Assembly (NCBI GenBank): GCA_021464415.1
Contig: CM038471.1
Location: forward strand, 27,997,234-28,061,233
DNA from: Lonicera japonica
Taxonomy: Eukaryota > Streptophyta > Magnoliopsida > Dipsacales > Caprifoliaceae
DNA length: 64,000 nt
Reading direction: 5' to 3'
This document shows, piece by piece, positions 35,008-46,307 of the stretch. Below the pieces are notes generated by a model. It ran no database searches, was not told the origin of the DNA, and saw nothing but the letters and a program-made list of their open reading frames with translations. Position 1 is the first letter of the stretch, and each line of letters starts with the position of its first letter. A program made the position numbers and the translations under genes.

Positions 35008-37189
35008 ATACTAGGGGTAACCCGTGCCGATGGCACTAAGGCATAATTCGTGTAATTATTGATTATGCCTTAATGACACCAAATTGGTAATTGGATTACG
35101 ACTATAACAATATGTATTCCTGGAGCTATTTCTGTTATAAGATCAACTTTTTTGGATTATTGTACTAAAGTAGTAGGCATAATGTTTAAAAAAATGATAT
35201 AACAAAGATCGAATAGTAAAAATAAAAAAAAATTAAGGGCAGTTTAAAAGCAGTCCACTTGTTTTCCTATTCCTTGCTTTCCTCTTAAAGAAACCCTGAC
35301 ACTATTATTCCTAATTTATTTTGAAAACCTAGAAAGCAAGATGTAGAATCTGCAAAAGAAAAAAAATAATATAAATGAGAATCCAATACAAAATGAATAA
35401 TTAGTAAATGTTAAAAAATAGATAAAAGCACCGAATATGAAACCAAAAATATTCTTTCATATAAGCGCTTCAGAGAATCATGAGTTTTAATAACCCGAAA
35501 CTTGAAAGCCATAAGAGGATAAGCTAGTGAAGCATAGAGCTAAGAGAGATGCTTTGTTTAATTTGCAGAAAGTATAGTGAAAGAAACTATTAATTTGAGA
35601 CAAAGGGATAATACCTACATTGTTAAAAAAAACTAAGAATGCTTGACCAGTGTGTATTGGGTGTTCCATAGGGGTGCTCAGTTGTATTTCCTTAATTTGT
35701 TCCAAAGAAAACGTCCCATGAATACATGTATTTTAAAGCAAATAAAAAATAACCATTGAATCTAAAAATAACAAACACAATTATATGGATTGTAAACACA
35801 AAAATTACCACAAAATTAATGGGATTACTAACGGCAATGGCAATCGTCAACATCCATGGTAAGGTTAATAAAACTAACTTAATCCAAGTCTAATTGTTAC
35901 CCCTTACCACAATAGCAAACTCAGGCTCTTGTACTTAAACAAAGGTATTCATACCTATAACTGCCTCACAGGAAATATTTGCTAGCTCATGGAAGTAAAC
36001 TACAAAAGTTTAATAATGTTTGAAGTATAATAGTGGATAAATTATATGCGTTTGTAGTATGTAAGGAAGGTGGAAAAAAGAACAAACACACGCTTAGTTA
36101 GAACATTGATATCTCGTGTAGCTTCAACTTCCACTTCCTATCCATTATGTTACTTCATTTTTTCAACTTCTATTGCCTAAAGATTTTTTAGCCTACTTAT
36201 GAAAAAGCAGGGCATATAATAGCCAACCTAACTGCAGTCCTTTTTCTTAAAAGTTCCACTATTGATATTTTGGAGAGAATCCCACATATTCGACTCCACT
36301 AATCAAATAGAAAAAGGGAAAAAAGTAGACATTTGTTCCCACCAACACCAATTTTTAAACTAAATAAGTCCAAGTAATGCTGAGCAATTGCACTATGGTA
36401 ATTATTGCCACTTCATATGTTAATAAAACTAACCTAATGAAATGGAAATAACTATACCCATTGCTACCCACACAATGACAATGCCCCACTTTAATTAGCC
36501 AATTCAATATGATACACAATCAGAAAACCAAGTTAACGGGCTAATTATAATCAATATGCAATCAACTTAGTCTGAAATTTAAAACTCCAAGCAAGTACTT
36601 GGATACACCATAAAAAGACACATGTAGTAGTTATACACAAAAGGAATAATGACTTGTTGTGTAGGGGAGGCATGTTAATTTAACTCCATATTTGCATGTA
36701 GATTTATTTTATTTTATTTTTAATAAAAAGTTTGAACTCCCAATTTGCTAGAAGAAAAAAACAAATTTTACATGAAGTCAACAAATTTAGATATTAAAAC
36801 AAAAAAAGCAACTTTTTGCTATGAAGAGTATTAATTTTACCTCACAACATAGTAGCATTAAAGCGTATGTCTTCCTCTTGTAAGTTCGTCTCTATCTGCA
36901 AAGGTACTGGACAATCCACCAATCTCACTAAAAATAATTATTAATATTAAAACTTTCTATTAAGGAAAAAAAATAAAAAAGAAGAAAAAATAAAATCAAT
37001 TCAAAATTCCAAATCAAATATTCACTCAACAATGACGTGAATAAGCCTACCAATAATTCAACCAAGATAACTATAACAAAATTCCAGAAAGTTTCATATA
37101 ATCAAAGCGAAAAAATTAAAGAAGTCGTATTTTAAAAAGGAAAAAAAAAGGAGCGTAGAAGAGGAAGAAGAGAACCGGATTGCTAGGAG

Positions 37190-37285
37190 TAAGTGTGCGT
37201 GTTGGCAGTTATAATTGTTCCCTGGAGTATTGGCAAGCCAAACATCAAACCCATTATTGGCCAAGATGAACCTCAAAGCCTTAAA
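37190..37285 (-). pseudogene. Captured fragment of a plant triacylglycerol lipase
   Basis: The frame reads ALRFILANNGFDVWLANTPG followed by NNYNCQHAHL. Plant acid-lipase-type alpha/beta hydrolases have a very similar segment (ADNGFDVWLANTRG...), upstream of the catalytic serine. Only about 30 residues are clear, and the flanks do not stay in frame. Stops lie close by on the 5' side. Its strand is the same as that of the Helitron carrying it, as is common for gene fragments captured by Helitrons. It cannot be functional. Confidence 0.6.
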
Positions 37286-38599
37286 ATTCAACACCTATGT
37301 TGCTCTGTCTTGTCACCACATTGAAGTATTAATCTATCAACGCAAGTGTTATTCTACACTGAACCATTTTAATCCACCACTTCATGTGTAACCAGACCGT
37401 TGGTTCGTGTCTCAGTGAATCCAAGTTGACCTCACATACCAACCAATACGGTACAAACACCTCAACAATGTCAGCATAGAATTACTCGTCAATAAACTAA
37501 TAAACTAAAACTACTAATTTCAGAGAGATTTCATTAAAATTCATATAAAACCTCCTTATAATGCAAACTGCTTATACAATTCACGTGATGCAACTTTAGT
37601 ATCCCAAAGCTCATCAGAACAGGTTACCCCTAGTACAAAGATATATATTGGTTTTCATGACTGATAACAACAGTGTTTTCTCAGCAACTCAACTAATTAA
37701 AATACCAAATTTTATTTTAGGATGAAAGCGAAATATACCCATCATCGTTTACATACTCCATGTTTAGACCCACTGGAATCCTCTGCATGATGATAATATG
37801 CCAGCCACTGGTTGTTACCTAAAACACAATAAAATTCCCGCAATCAGCCATTGAAAGAGTCAACCAATGTTTAAGGTGCGCCCATCATAAACATAACTCT
37901 GTCTCACCACATTGATTTGCAAATTCCATTATCTTGACAGTTGGTATTGTAAAGTTTCGTTTTTTGCTTATGTTATTGAGATGCAGAGGATAATTACAAA
38001 AGCTAATTTGGTTAACATGTTACCCATTTTCTTGGATATAATTATAAATTTGAGGAAAAATTGATGGTCTGACCTAATTTAAAAATTCATAATAGACCAA
38101 AAAAAATTAAAAGTTTAGTTGAATATCATTCATCAGAACTGTATAATAGTAAAAAGAAAATAGACTTCCTAAAAACAAAATAAATCTTTTGCTTAAGCTT
38201 TATCGGAAAAAAAAGTAAGCAAAAAACAAAAAGACTTCTCAAAGGAAGTATATACCAAGCTGTGAGTGGTTCCAATTGCAAGCCTCAGACCTTCCATACA
38301 TTGAAGGAATTAAATTACAACGAAGAAATTAGACAGGGGCAAGTATTCAATAAGAAGCTATAATTAGAACCAAAAACCAAGTTTGAACTCCCTAATTGTA
38401 AAGGCTTAAATTCTGAAAACCAAAAGTTCAGAACTAAAAACCCTATTTAGGAGCCGTCGTGTTTAGAAAATCTGTTGGATGGTGGCTAAATGCACAGTAA
38501 GAATAGAGAATACATACCGAGTTGAGAGGTGCCAAATATAGAGAATAGAGGGAGACATAAAACCTAAGCCTAAGATCCGAACACCTAAAGATTAAAAAG

Positions 38600-38830
38600 C
38601 CCTAAATCAGATAGATGAATATTAGAAGAGGAGATGGGGGAGAATGAAGAAACAGGGAGAGTAGATGGAGAGAATGCAGAGAAGGGGAGAGGACTACGCA
38701 CCCGAGAGAAGATCGTTGTATTGTTGTTGCCGTCGGTGAGAGCGAGAGAGGCGTGAAGGAAGAAGAGAGAATGATACTTGAGGGAAAGAGATGACAGAGT
38801 AGCTGGAGGTTTTCTTTTGTGTGGAGTGAA
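38600..38830 (-). other. CT-rich segment resembling a plant 5' UTR or first exon
   Basis: The minus strand is rich in CTCTCT and TTCTTC and has a possible donor (TCTCTCGGGTGCGTAG), as in many plant 5' leaders with an intron. It lies near the Helitron 5' end and could be another captured piece. Its source is unknown. Confidence 0.3.
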
Positions 38831-38971
38831 GAAGAGAGAATGGGGGCTATTGTCCTGTAAAAGAAAACCAATGGCCAAGGTTATCTAAATTTTCGGACGG
38901 TCCAGATCGCGTCTAGCTTTGGGCGGGATTATTTTGTGGGTTCAAAAACCACTGTCTTTTGTTATTATAGA

Positions 38972-39733
38972 TTTATTCTATGTTAAAGAACTTGGATGCT
39001 TTTACAGATGTTCTACTATTTTTCGGAAATATCTTTAAAGAAACCTAACATGGGGGAAAATGAGGAAAGGGGTGAAAAACTTGTACTCCGTCATCCGATG
39101 TTTTGGTTTTGTCAAAGTCTAATTACTAGTGACAAAAGTTTAGTTTTGAAAACATGAGATTGATTTGGTATCATTTCCTTAGATAACAATATCAAATGTC
39201 TCATTTGATTATTTTTAGAAAAGCTCGGATCTTATCGAAATTGATTTAATATGGAATTGAACTCTCGAGGGGAGTGCATCGGATATATTACAGTCTATGT
39301 GAAAGACATAATGTATCCAACTTTAATTCCTAAGTAAGCTTTTATTAGTCCGAGTTTTGAAATATATTTTTATCTAGACAATAATAACCTTACTTTTCTA
39401 GCTCTATAAGATGATTTTATTAGGGTTTTGAAATGAAGTTTTCTTTGAAAACAATAAACTATCGGTAACTTGACAATAAGTTTATCCAATTAAAAAGTGA
39501 ATAGAACAACAGATACAACAAGTTTACTATTATGAATAATTACGATAAAACAAGTACACAGATATATAATTTGATTACTAGAAAAGATTTTGATTACCTT
39601 CCTGATGACATATATATAAGAATGAAGAGAGAAAATATAATATGGTAGAGAAAACCTCTGGCGAAAATTAGCTATCCTTCTTTAGATATTTTTGAGAATT
39701 CGAGTCCAAAATATATAACACTTCGAGTATCGA
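38972..39733 (-). repeat. Partial LTR of the A/B family
   Basis: Aligns with 4835-5550 of the A LTR in the same orientation but is much more diverged. It is cut at the Helitron boundary on the left and by the LINE on the right. Confidence 0.75.
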
Positions 39734-39735
39734 GA

Positions 39736-40628
39736 ATGGAGTGTGACGACTTGGAGAAGATAATGAACAGTTTCTGGTGGGGTAAAAAGAAGGATGGGAG
39801 TTATAATATTCGGTGGCAGCGGTGGGAGAAGTTGTGTTACACAAAGCAATATGGAGGGCTCGGGTTTCGCAATATTCATGACTTCAATTCAACAATGTTA
39901 GCTAAACAAGCATGGCGTTTTGTTACAAATCCTAGCTCGGTTTGTAGTTGTACTTTTAAGGCCAGATATTTTCCAAAATTTGACTTTTTTGGAGCTGAGT
40001 TGGATCATAATCCTAGCTATGCTTTGCACATCATCGTGTTTACTAAGAGTGTTATATTAGCTAGAGCGAGCAGAAGGATAAGGAATGGTAAGGATACAAA
40101 GATTTGGGGTTCGCTTTGGTTATTAAATGAAGAACACCCATGTATTCAGTTAACTATGCCGAATAATGTTGAAGAAGTCATGGTTGATGCTCTATTTATC
40201 CCAGGTCAGTTAAAATGGGATGTTAATTTGATTAAGTCATTGTTTAACAACAGAGATAGCAGCGAAATTCTTGATATCCCACTTCCAAAAGCTGATTGAT
40301 GCGATAAATGGAGATGGGTCTGGAATTCCAAAGGATTATTTAGTGTTAAATATGGTTATCATTTTTTGATTTCCATTTCACACCAGGTCATAGGTCCTTC
40401 GATTACTGATTAGAGATTTGTTTGGGGCTAAAAGTGTTGCCAAAAATTAGAAATTTTATTTGGCAGGCGGTGAGTGATAATCTGCCTACCAAGGGTGCTT
40501 TGATTGCTCGTACCATGGACGTGGATCCAACATGTGGGCGCTATAATATAGCTGAAACCAACTTACACACGCTTGTTCTATGCCCAGTTGTGCAACATGT
40601 GTGGCATTCATCGAAAATCGGCTTATAG
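39736..40628 (+). pseudogene. LINE ORF2: RT C-terminus and zf-RVT segment
   Basis: The first frame contains LEKIMNSFWWGKKKDGSYNI, RWQRWEKLCYTKQYGGLGFR and MLAKQAWRFVTNPSSV, the standard wording downstream of the RT core in plant L1 elements. It continues to a TGA at 40297-40299. A second frame (40422-40628) holds GLKVLPKIRNFIWQAVSDNL and CGRYNIAETNLHTLVLCPVV, the zinc-binding zf-RVT domain. The RT catalytic core (YADD region) is absent because of 5' truncation. Stops at 40299 and near 40410 break the frame. Confidence 0.85.
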
Positions 40629-40859
40629 GTTTAATTTGCTAATTCGCTTGTTGAGTGGTGGAATGCAATGAAAAGGGTTTGGAGCAATAGTGAAATGGAA
40701 TATGTAGCAGCCTTGCTTTGGTCTAATTGGTAGAATCATAATGACTTGGTTTGGGAAGGAAGTTCAAAGCCAACCAGCACCGTGATTAATTGAGCAGGAT
40801 TAGGAGTGGCGGACTGGCAGTCTGTTCATGCAGCTCTGTCTACTGATGCTCTTATTACT

Positions 40860-41354
40860 GCAGTAGTATAGCACAGCTGGATCAAACCGGGTCACGGCTT
40901 TATAAAATCCAATGTGGACACTTCAGTCTTTAGCGACCCAGCTGGTATGAGTTTTGGAGGTATCATTAGGGGATATAATGGAGAGTTTATAGCGGTAATT
41001 CAAGATGCATATCCCGGTAATTTTCCCGCTTTAATAGCAAAAGATGTGGGGTTGAGAGAGGTCCTTAGTTGGATCAAAGAGAGAGGTTTTGCTTCGATTT
41101 TAGTCGAGTCTGACTCAAAGCTTCTTGTGGATGCTATTAGGGGCAATGCAGACGACTTTACATATTTTGGTACTTTAATTGATGAGTGTAAAGTTCTAAT
41201 TAGAGCTATTTCTTGTTGCTTGATTCACTTTGTCGTTAGATCAGCGAATTGTGCTGCCGATAGCTTAGCAAAGGAAGCGAATTCTATGTCTGGTCGTGCG
41301 GTGTGGGATTCTTTCTGCCCCCATTTATTGAGGATGTTTTATTGGCTGATCTAA
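40860..41354 (+). pseudogene. LINE ORF2 C-terminal RNase H domain
   Basis: Upstream of the only in-frame start the frame reads WIKPGHGFIKSNVDTSVF, followed by GGIIRGYNGEFIAVIQDAYP, LVESDSKLLVDAIRGNADDF and LIHFVVRSANCAADSLAKEA. This is the plant LINE RNase H (RVT_3) with its D-E-D type acidic positions partly visible (NVDTSVF, VESDSKLL, AADSLAKEA). It would degrade the RNA strand during cDNA synthesis. The stop is at 41352-41354, shortly before the A-rich tail. Confidence 0.8.
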
Positions 41355-41400
41355 ATTAATAATATTGCTCGTTTTGATTGTCAAAAAAATAAATAAATAA

Positions 41401-42610
41401 TTGAGAGTTTTTATTTGATGTTGTCTTTATCTAATTTTAGCTAGAAAGTACAATTTTCAATACAAAAACGAGACTCGATCTGTACATGCTAGAGATGTAT
41501 GAGAAAATGGAATTTTCTTTTCTCCATAGGATCCATTTTGAAAAGCTAAGCAGATGATTTTTTTATGAAATTTGATAGAAATAATCTCTATTATGAGTTT
41601 CCAAAAAAATTCACGAAAAAATTCAAATCAAAAGTGAATGTTATGAAAATTTGATATATCCATTAAAACTTTAAATAATCATGTCACCTATTTTTAAATT
41701 GAATCTAGTGATGAAATTTTGTGGAGATGGTATATTCATTATATAAGTCATCTTCATCAAATTTCATAAAAAAATTTATCTTTTAACTCACAAAGTAAAC
41801 TCCTTTAACAGAAATTGTATTAAACAAATAACGGAAAGGAGTTAAGTCCAGAAAAAACAATTGAAACGCTTTATGAGACAACATGGTTTTCTTTTATTTC
41901 CCTTTTTTCCTTTCTATAGCTTTATTTTATATATAATAGGTTTTATTGTTCTTTACATTTATATTTTTTGTCTCCACTTAACTTTTAATTCAATTGTTTT
42001 GAGTGAGCTAGCTTTTAAACATCTACTATCAAATATATTTTTTATAGTTAGAAATACATTTTGGCAAAAAATATGCACAAAAAGCTTGAATTGTTCGTTA
42101 TATTTCATATCAAAATGGAGAATGCTAATGCAAATTAAGTATCGGATTGGTAAGCCAATACTGCAACGTTATAGTCCCCGACATTTAGAAGTTTCTAACA
42201 CGGGTTTAGGGCCCACCAAGGGAGGGTTTTTGTTGTTTGAAGCTAAGGAGAGAGGCATAAACTTCTATTTTATTTTTTTTAAAAAAAGAAGAAAATTACT
42301 CGGATTTGGAAAATACAAGACAAATGGAACTTAAATTTCAGTATTTGTATAAACAACACGTACTGAGTTTACCTAAAATAGTTGCAGCACTCAAGAGCTA
42401 ATCCGGAATTGTTACGAAGCCATATATAGAAGGCAAGCTCAACAATATCACCTAGTAAGTAAAATTTTATTATATTCATTTTTGTTAAGCAATAATTATT
42501 AATGGTGGATTAATTGATTTGACATTACTTCCACGGAAAAAGAACGTTTATAGGAGATGTTGCAGACTTGGACAAACAAAAGAGTGCCCACTATCGCTCG
42601 AACATGATTG
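41401..42610. other. AT-rich stretch without a supportable gene
   Basis: A 157-residue open frame (41861-42334) starts with a hydrophobic segment, but I recognise no domain and its composition matches the AT-rich background. Confidence 0.5.
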
Positions 42611-42841
42611 TGTTCAAACCCTGATTTCTTCTAACAACAAATGAAAACAAACCGCAAAACAGTCAAATATTATAGGGAGAGAATGTATTGTATTGCTTAA
42701 TAAACTTAATACATAAAACCCTTTTATATAGGGTAAAGAAGAACAAAGAGAAGGAAACTTATTAACCTTATACTCCTACACAACAAAGAAAACTAATAAA
42801 TAATGGAAACTATACATCAAGAAAGGAAATTAATTTTAACA
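42611..42841 (-). repeat. Copia 3' LTR
   Basis: A 231-bp LTR, TGTTAAAATT...GGGTTTGAACA on the minus strand, with perfect TGTT/AACA ends. It is preceded by the polypurine tract CTTGAAAGGGAG (42842-42853). It holds a TATA box TATATAAAAGG (about 42720-42731). Confidence 0.75.
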
Positions 42842-42886
42842 CTCCCTTTCAAGTTGGTGCATAGATATCAAACATGCCCAACTTGC

Positions 42887-44346
42887 TTAGTGAATCATAA
42901 AATGCTTGCCTAGAAATCCCTTTTGTGGGGTATTTGCAAGCTGCACTTCAGTGGAGACAAAAGGAAAGCTAATAAGGTTTGCATTTAGTTTCTCTTTTAT
43001 GAAATAACGATCAACCTCCACATGCTTAGTATGATCATGCTGCATTGGATTTTGTGATATATCAATAGCTGCCTTATTGTCACAATACAACTGCATAGCA
43101 TTCTTAGGTTCGAAACCCAAATCACACATTAAATTTCTCAACCACAGCAATTCACATACTCCATGAGCCATCCCTCTATACTCAGCCTCAGCACTAGATC
43201 TAGCCACAACTTTCTGCTTCTTACTCTTCTATATAACAAGATTACCTCATAGAAATGTAAAGCACCCTGATGTTGACCATCTATCAGTAATACTCCCGAC
43301 CCAATCTGCATCTGTGAAACCACAAACTTCGAGACAGTCGTTGTGTTTAGAAAACATCACTCCTTTCCTGGGAGATGATTTCAAGTATCTCAAAATTTTG
43401 ACTACAGCATCCATGTGACTCTCACTTAAATTATGCATTAACTGACTTACCACACTAACGGCATATGCTACATCTGGTCTGATGTGCACCAAATAAATTA
43501 AACGCCCAACAAATCTCTGATAATGAGCTCGATCAGTTGGTAACTGGTCCGGATATTCTGCTAAGCAATGATTCTATTCAATAAGAGTGTCAATTAGTTT
43601 GCAATCAATCATATTAGTTTCCGCCAACAAGTCAAGAATGTACTTCCTCTGGTATAGGTAGATCCTTTCATTCCCTCTTGCTATCTCAATCCCTAAGAAA
43701 TACTTGAGTTCACCTAAGTCTTTCATCTCAAACTCAGAGGCCAACTACCTCTGTACTCTATCAATCTCAACTGTATTATCACCAGTGATCACCATATCAT
43801 CAACATAAATAATCAAAGCTATTACCTTCCCTATTGGTGCTTGATAAACAGGCTATGGTCTTGAGTTGCTTTGTTTATAACCCACTTTCTTCATGAACTG
43901 TGAGAACCTTCTAAACCATGCACAAGGTGACTGTTTGAGTCCATACAGTGATTTTTCCAATTTACAAAAAAAATTACCTGAAGAAGCTGCCACATACCCT
44001 GGTGGAAGAGCCATGTAAACTTCCTCAGCTAATTCTCCATGGAGAAATGCGTTCTTAACATCAAACTGCCGAAGAAGCCAGTTAAAATTTGCGGTAAATG
44101 ATAATAGGATCCGAATAGTATTCATTTTTGTGACAGGAGCAAACGTCTCATCGTAGTCTTATCTCATATGTTTGAGTAAACCCCTAGGTTGCAAGCCAGG
44201 CTTTATAATGATTTATAGAACCATCTGCATTGTACTTTACGAAAAACACCCAACGACAACCTACACACTTATTGCTTTGTGGCGGGGAAACAAATTGTCA
44301 AGTATTATTTTTCTACAACGCCTCTATCACTTCCTCCATTGCCCTC
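42887..44346 (-). pseudogene. pol: Copia pol remnant: reverse transcriptase and RNase H
   Basis: Segments in order on the minus strand: RT (FDVKNAFLHGELAEEVYMAL, KLEKSLYGLKQSPCAWFRRF), the catalytic YVDD motif in a different frame (about 43787-43819, LIIYVDDMVITG), the RT-RNase H connection (HIRPDVAYAVSVVSQLMH) and RNase H (SSAEAEYRGMAHGVCELLWL, YCDNKAAIDISQNP). Frames change several times and stops are present, so it is dead. The 5' edge at 44346 is the junction with element B. The enzyme made cDNA in virus-like particles. Confidence 0.9.
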
Positions 44347-45890
44347 TGTAGACACCCCGATCCGTGACCCCCGCAAGAACCCTAACGACCTTCGAGAACT
44401 ACTGTTTTTGGGCCCGGGACCCACCCGAGCACCCGAAACTACCCCGAAAGGATTTGTTGGCCAACAAACCTATTTTTAAGAGAGATTGTCGCACGACATA
44501 TCACATTGTCGCGAGACAATCACTGATATGTCGCGCGACAATCCCACTATGTCGCGCGACAATCCCCCTCTGCACCAGACCATCCACTCTCTGACACATC
44601 AGTCTGTCAGAAACATCACTTCAGCCGTTTGTCGCGCGACATTAGACACATTGTCGCGCGACATATACCCTTTTTGGGGAAGTGTCGCGCGACAATCTTC
44701 CCCGAGCAATATAAATAGGCCAACACCCCCAAGGGTTCAGGGGGCAACTTGGGATCAAGGAATTCTGAAGTTTTAAATCTGATTTTCTAGTCTTTTATTG
44801 AGCATTCTCTATTATCGTCTTATTTCGAAAGAATTATCGAATCTATTCTCGACGTGTCCCGTCTCTGAAATCGAATTCTCGGAAATATCTGAAGAAGGAA
44901 AAGATTATCATCGCCAGAAATCTCTCCGCCGTATTATATTTTCTTTCTTATTATTCTCGTCGGGAAGGTAAAGAAAGTCTCTTCTAGTATTTAACATTAA
45001 ATATCTGTGTACTTGTTTTCTTTCCGTTGTTTTGTCCACGTTTTATTTGAATAAACTTATTGCCAAGTTACAAATAGTCTATCATTTTCAAAACAAAAGA
45101 CCCTGATAAAACCATTTGCAAAACCAGAGGAGTAAGTATATTACCGTCCGGATAAAACCCTGTTTTCAAAACCCAGACTGGTAAAACTTACTTAGGAATT
45201 AAAAACCAGGTATATCCTATCTGTTTCATAGATTGTGATACGTCTGGTAAAACTCCCCTCAAGAGTTCTAATTCCATATTGAATTAGTTCCGATAAAAGA
45301 TTCGAACTTTTATGAAGAATAGTCAAAACCCGAGAAAACCGGCATTATCCGAGGAATAATACGGGAAACTCCATCTCTAAAGAAAACAACTTTTGTCACT
45401 TGTATTTGCATTTCTCAAAACTAAAACTTCGAATCTCGGAACACAAATGTTTCTATCCCTTTCCCGTTTTCCCAAATTAGGGTTTTCATTTAGAAAGTAG
45501 TAGACTGTCAGTAAAAGTATCCAAGTTTTTCAACATAGAATAAACATATAAAAGACCACTAGAGACCGAAAGGGCGGAATTGGTGCTTAACACCTTCCCA
45601 AACCGTAATATAGTTTTCGAACCCTATAGAATCCTAGTTTCGTAGACAAACGTGTAAAGAAAGGCTTAACTGTAGCCTTTCCTCTTACACAACCATTTTT
45701 GTCCGTTTTCTCATAAAACGTACTGGCAACTCTGAATGAACCCTTCGCATCTAGAAATAGAACATAGGGACACCTGATATGAATCAACAGAGACACTCCA
45801 GCAAATGGGACGACAGAATCCGTTCCGACGTCCCAGACGCCCTACCGAACGGGGACAAGACCCGGGGGGTCGCATTTGCGGATTCTCACA
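44347..45890 (+). repeat. 5' LTR of element B
   Basis: A 1544-bp LTR, TGTAGACACC...GGATTCTCACA, collinear with the A LTR. It inserted into a copia element after CCCTC. The promoter module is listed separately. The last third (about 45540-45740) is conserved with the other families. Confidence 0.93.
44486..44719 (+). promoter_or_regulatory. LTR promoter: seven palindromes and a TATA box
   Basis: Five perfect GTCGCGCGAC sites and two variants (GTCGCACGAC, GTCGCGAGAC) lie at 44486-44695. The TATA box TATAAATAGG is at 44710-44719, 15 bp after the last site. Confidence 0.75.
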
Positions 45891-45891
45891 G

Positions 45892-45909
45892 TGGCGACTC
45901 TGCTGCGGA
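45892..45909 (+). other. Primer binding site of B
   Basis: TGGCGACTCTGCTGCGGA differs at one base from the site in A and D (GGGGA). Confidence 0.85.
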
Positions 45910-46139
45910 CTGTTAGAAAACTAGACTCTTATATGTGGACTTTTGTTTATCTGTTGAATACTTGCTTTTACTGCTTTCCCTACTTATGTTAATTGATTAA
46001 GAAGAAACATTTTTCTAAGAATGGGGGTTTTTTCAAAAATACGTAATCAAGATAATGATATTTGTAAAACCAGAACTTTCGAACTTTACACGCACTTTCA
46101 CAAAACATGCATTGGTTCTACGAGTGTGAATTTACCCCA

Positions 46140-46307
46140 AACCCTCGGAAGTATTATAAGTGAGTAGGGAGTTGGCTTTTGCTTGGGCCAACATAAACCG
46201 AAAGCATTTACTTCCACTCTCCTTGGCCAAGTACGCCCCCGAGGTATATCGAGTGACGAGAACACTCACGTACCCAGGAAGTATATCAAAAGGCTCTTGC
46301 ACGTACC
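46140..46307 (+). other. Conserved 5' leader block with stem-loop (B)
   Basis: Matches the leader blocks of A and D; the remainder continues after the nested LTRs at 49613. The hairpin reads GAGTG-ACGAGAA-CACTC, with one loop change from A and D. Confidence 0.6.

Larger units (their letters stand above)
35011..38971 (-). mobile_element. Non-autonomous Helitron
   Basis: On the minus strand the element starts TCTATAATAACAAAAGAC (38971) after a host A. It ends with a hairpin (GTGCC-ATC-GGCAC, plus-strand 35024-35036), 9 bases and CTAG (35014-35011), followed by a host T. These are the hallmarks of a plant Helitron: 5' TC, 3' hairpin plus CTRR, A-T insertion site, no target duplication. No Rep/helicase frame is visible in the 3961 bp, so it depends on other copies. 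It contains a lipase gene fragment and a CT-rich segment. Confidence 0.75.
39734..41400 (+). mobile_element. L1-type LINE, 5'-truncated
   Basis: The 3' part of ORF2 with RT C-terminal, zinc-binding and RNase H segments, followed by an A-rich tail (CAAAAAAATAAATAAATAA, about 41379-41398). The element is 5'-truncated inside an LTR fragment, a usual outcome of target-primed reverse transcription. A target duplication was not recognised. Confidence 0.85.
42611..44346 (-). mobile_element. Ty1/copia element, 3' portion
   Basis: RT-RNase H coding remnant, polypurine tract and 3' LTR on the minus strand. Element B interrupts it at 44347 (candidate B target duplication CCCTC, 44342-44346), so the 5' part lies beyond the right edge. 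Confidence 0.85.

Noticed and set aside
35011..37633. TIR transposon with ends CTAGGGGTAACC and a TA target duplication
   Set aside because: The left end has the hairpin and CTAG of a Helitron 3' end, and a good Helitron 5' end exists at 38971. The internal inverted copy is kept as a separate finding.
41861..42334. 157-residue open frame with a hydrophobic start
   Set aside because: No domain is recognisable, it is AT-rich like its surroundings, and it has no neighbour or copy to support it.
44486..44695. CRISPR-like interpretation of the repeated palindromes
   Set aside because: The intervals are irregular (13-100 bp), the repeats are 10-14 bp, and the genome is a plant.
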